From: Caprimulgus europaeus
Lineage: Eukaryota; Chordata; Aves; Caprimulgiformes; Caprimulgidae
Direction of reading: 5' to 3'
Length of the DNA stretch: 64,000 nucleotides
Assembly: GCA_907165065.1 (NCBI GenBank)
Contig: OU015524.1
Location: 39,127,295 to 39,191,294 of the forward strand
Of this stretch, positions 61,846 to 64,000 are shown piece after piece (within the stretch, counting starts at the first letter, position 1; every line of letters begins with the position of its first letter). Position numbers and translations under genes: made by a program. Below the pieces are notes generated by a model, which ran no database searches, was not told the origin of the DNA, and was given only the letters and a program-made list of their open reading frames with translations.

Positions 61846-64000
61846 CCATCCAGGTCTCTGTGGGTGCTATGGTACGTGGCAGAATAGACGCAGCAGATTG
61901 AGCAGGGTGCAAACCCCAGCCAGAGTTCAAACCACCATTCTAAAGACTCCTCACCTTTAGGCATTCTTGCTATGCTGGCACCTGAGAGGCTAATGTGAAG
62001 ACTCATCACAGCAACCAATATTACTAAAAGTCATTCACCCTTCCTTCTCCAGAAGAGAAAATCCTTAGGCTTCCTTTACAGTGACAGAGCAGAGATCACC
62101 TACTGTACCTGTACAAACTGGGCCCAGAACACATATGATCATGCCAATTGTCAAATAAATCGTGGCACACTCCAGAACAGGAGCAAATACGCACACTGGT
62201 GCAGTGCAGCCCTTTGGTAAATACTCTGTTTGGGTAAGAAGCAGCCATTGTTCTGCTGACTGATCCCACTAGATTTAAAGGCTTAAGCCTGTTCTTGATT
62301 CAACACATTAAAATGCCTTTCATGTCCCAGAAAGTAATTCCTATGTCATGTTTCATTTGCAGCTTTTAGCACATTACTCATGAGATGAATCCAAGAAACA
62401 GGTTGCCTAGGCCACTAGGTGCAATGTTCTAAAACAGAAAGGATTTTTTTTAGGGTAAAGCAAGTAGTTTGCAATCTGGTGATTCCTCATGCAGCCATAG
62501 AAGACTGCAGAGCACTTCCACAGGTATTTTAGCTGCTATGGTTCACAATATGCAGTAACCTATAGAAATTTAGTCCTTTTGTCTTCTGCAAAGACCTATT
62601 CATTTCATATTAAACAAGTCTGTGAAAACAGAAGTAAATAGTATAAGAAACTGCCAAGATTATAATTTTAAGTGGTGTCACAGTACTCCTGTGTGCAGAA
62701 AGTCCCAGGGGAGGGAAATGGATGCCATACCTACCACTGAGCTGTGGAAAGGCTTGGCCAACAAACATGGAGCCCAGGTACCCACACTGCAGACCCACAG
62801 CACCCTGTTCACAGCTGTGAAGCTCCCTGACTTGAACCACTGAGCCCTGACACTAGAACAAAATTCCATTTTCAGAAGATATTTGCTTATACCATTCTCT
62901 CAATTCTGCTCTCACAGAGCACAGAGGCAGCATGCACACAAACAGCAGTGGGTGCTCCCTCTCCCTTCGCTTGCTCCCCAGCACTTTCCTGCCCCTCTGA
63001 GCTCCCCAGGGTTTCCAGCTACCAGAAACTTTTCAGAAGTCAAGAAACCACTGCAATATCTAAGTGGCTAAAAAAATTAAAATAAAATAGAAACCTTATA
63101 AAGCTAAAAATAATTGTAGACTATTCTCATATTGGTTAGGTGGGGGAGACAGGGAAGAAAAGCACAGTAACAAATCCAGACATAAATTATGTGATTTACT
63201 CCATGGAACATCTTTTCTTGATTATGTTTATTAGAAAGCTCCTATCCAAAACCTCAAATTAACCTAATTTGAAACACATTAGGATTTTTGTAATGTAAAA
63301 TACTAACCAAAAGCAACTAAATCTTGCAAGAGCTAAAAAGAATCCAATTTTTTGCTCTAACTGTAAACAACTTTCAATGGAGTCGGGCAACAAAAGTAGG
63401 TCTTTAGGTCTTTAAAGTGCTCTATATCCTTTTAAACACTCGGGTCCTGGTCTTACTCACGCTAACTCCATTAGGACCAAATTCCATGGCTGCATCTCTT
63501 TCCATCTCCCTCTCAAAGTCCCCAAGTTTTTCTTTAGTCTTCCACTCTTTTGTAAGTACTGAACATAGATGCAACAACTTTACTTTTTGCCAGCCTTTTG
63601 TGAATTTAAAAAATAGGATTAATTGTATATGGCACTTCAAACTATTATCAGTCAATGTAGCACACAACAGTTACCACTAAGGAAATGCTAGAAGATCATT
63701 GCTGAGATCTTCTAGCTGAAATTTAACTCCCTTTCCACTTTCTCTGCAAAACACAGAAAATCATGTTGTCATTTAAAATTAGAGAAGATTAAATCTGGAA
63801 AAAATAGGTTCTTAGAGCATTTTATTTTCCCTTTACAAAAGGAAAAAAAAACAAAACAAAACAAAAACAAAAAAAAAAAGAAAAGCTAATTCCTGGGGCC
63901 CGCTCTCTTCTACCAGGTTGTCCTTACATAAGTGAATTTTGATCATGTATCTGAGATCAAAATTAATACCATCCAGTTTGTTATTCGTTTCCTTGGTGTC
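61846..64000. other. AT-rich intron sequence at the right edge
   Basis: No KIF26B exon was found. A GC-richer patch at 62680-62870 is open in several frames on both strands but has no recognisable product or paired splice borders. A long A-rich run lies at 63843-63885. Confidence 0.45.
63843..63885. repeat. A-rich run (AAAAC-type)
   Basis: A runs of four to nine separated by single C or G, mostly of the form CAAAA. Confidence 0.85.

Larger units (their letters stand above)
46013..64000 (-). other. KIF26B: KIF26B intron upstream of the 45479-46012 exon (partial)
   Basis: At least 18 kb of intron, cut by the window edge. I looked on the minus strand for the preceding KIF26B exon, which should carry a second cysteine pair (C-x2-C) and a lysine/leucine helix, and did not find it. 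The intron contains two CR1 fragments (about 52520-53110 and 61605-61845), one solo LTR (about 59254-59801), a 28-bp and a 26-bp tandem duplication, and A-rich runs. The acceptor polypyrimidine tract lies at 46013-46040 and appears as a G/A-rich stretch on the plus strand. Confidence 0.85.

Noticed and set aside
62610-62870. Open frames on both strands in a GC-richer patch, as a possible exon
   Set aside because: No KIF26B similarity and no acceptor/donor pair bounding any frame.

Overview
This is a stretch of vertebrate nuclear genome, most probably avian. It is AT-rich and almost entirely non-coding. The bird assignment is an inference from three things: CR1-type LINE fragments (several deeply decayed, a few younger and ending in the typical ATTCTATG-like 3' end), solo LTRs of families abundant in bird genomes, and two coding exons that read as a highly conserved vertebrate kinesin-like protein. 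The species cannot be told from the sequence.

The only protein-coding gene I can support is KIF26B, an atypical kinesin, on the minus strand. Two internal exons are present: 46012 to 45479 (178 codons, both borders in phase 0) and 16423 to 16257 (55 codons plus two bases). They join in frame and are consecutive, because the protein runs straight from ...TLYPYQ into ISQLMTE... Both have consensus GT/AG borders. The rest of the window is intron: part of the upstream intron (46013-64000), a complete 29-kb intron (16424-45478) and part of the downstream intron (1-16256). The N-terminal exons lie to the right of the window. The motor-domain exons lie to the left. No kinesin motor sequence is present here.

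The introns hold (i) three solo LTRs of avian endogenous retroviruses at 18856-19865, 34355-34990 and about 59254-59801, all antisense to KIF26B and none with internal retroviral genes; (ii) eight CR1 LINE fragments, two on the plus strand and six on the minus strand; (iii) three G/T-rich low-complexity tracts, all G-rich on the plus strand; (iv) short tandem duplications; and (v) several non-repeat segments with clustered homeodomain-type sites or local CpG enrichment that could be conserved enhancers but need an alignment to decide.

No tRNA, rRNA, CRISPR array, operon or bacterial-type feature is visible, and nothing here looks like a new multi-gene system. The most interesting loose end is a plus-strand exon-like unit at 7189-7381, antisense to KIF26B. 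It has a strong acceptor, an ATG that opens a 20-codon frame, and a good donor.
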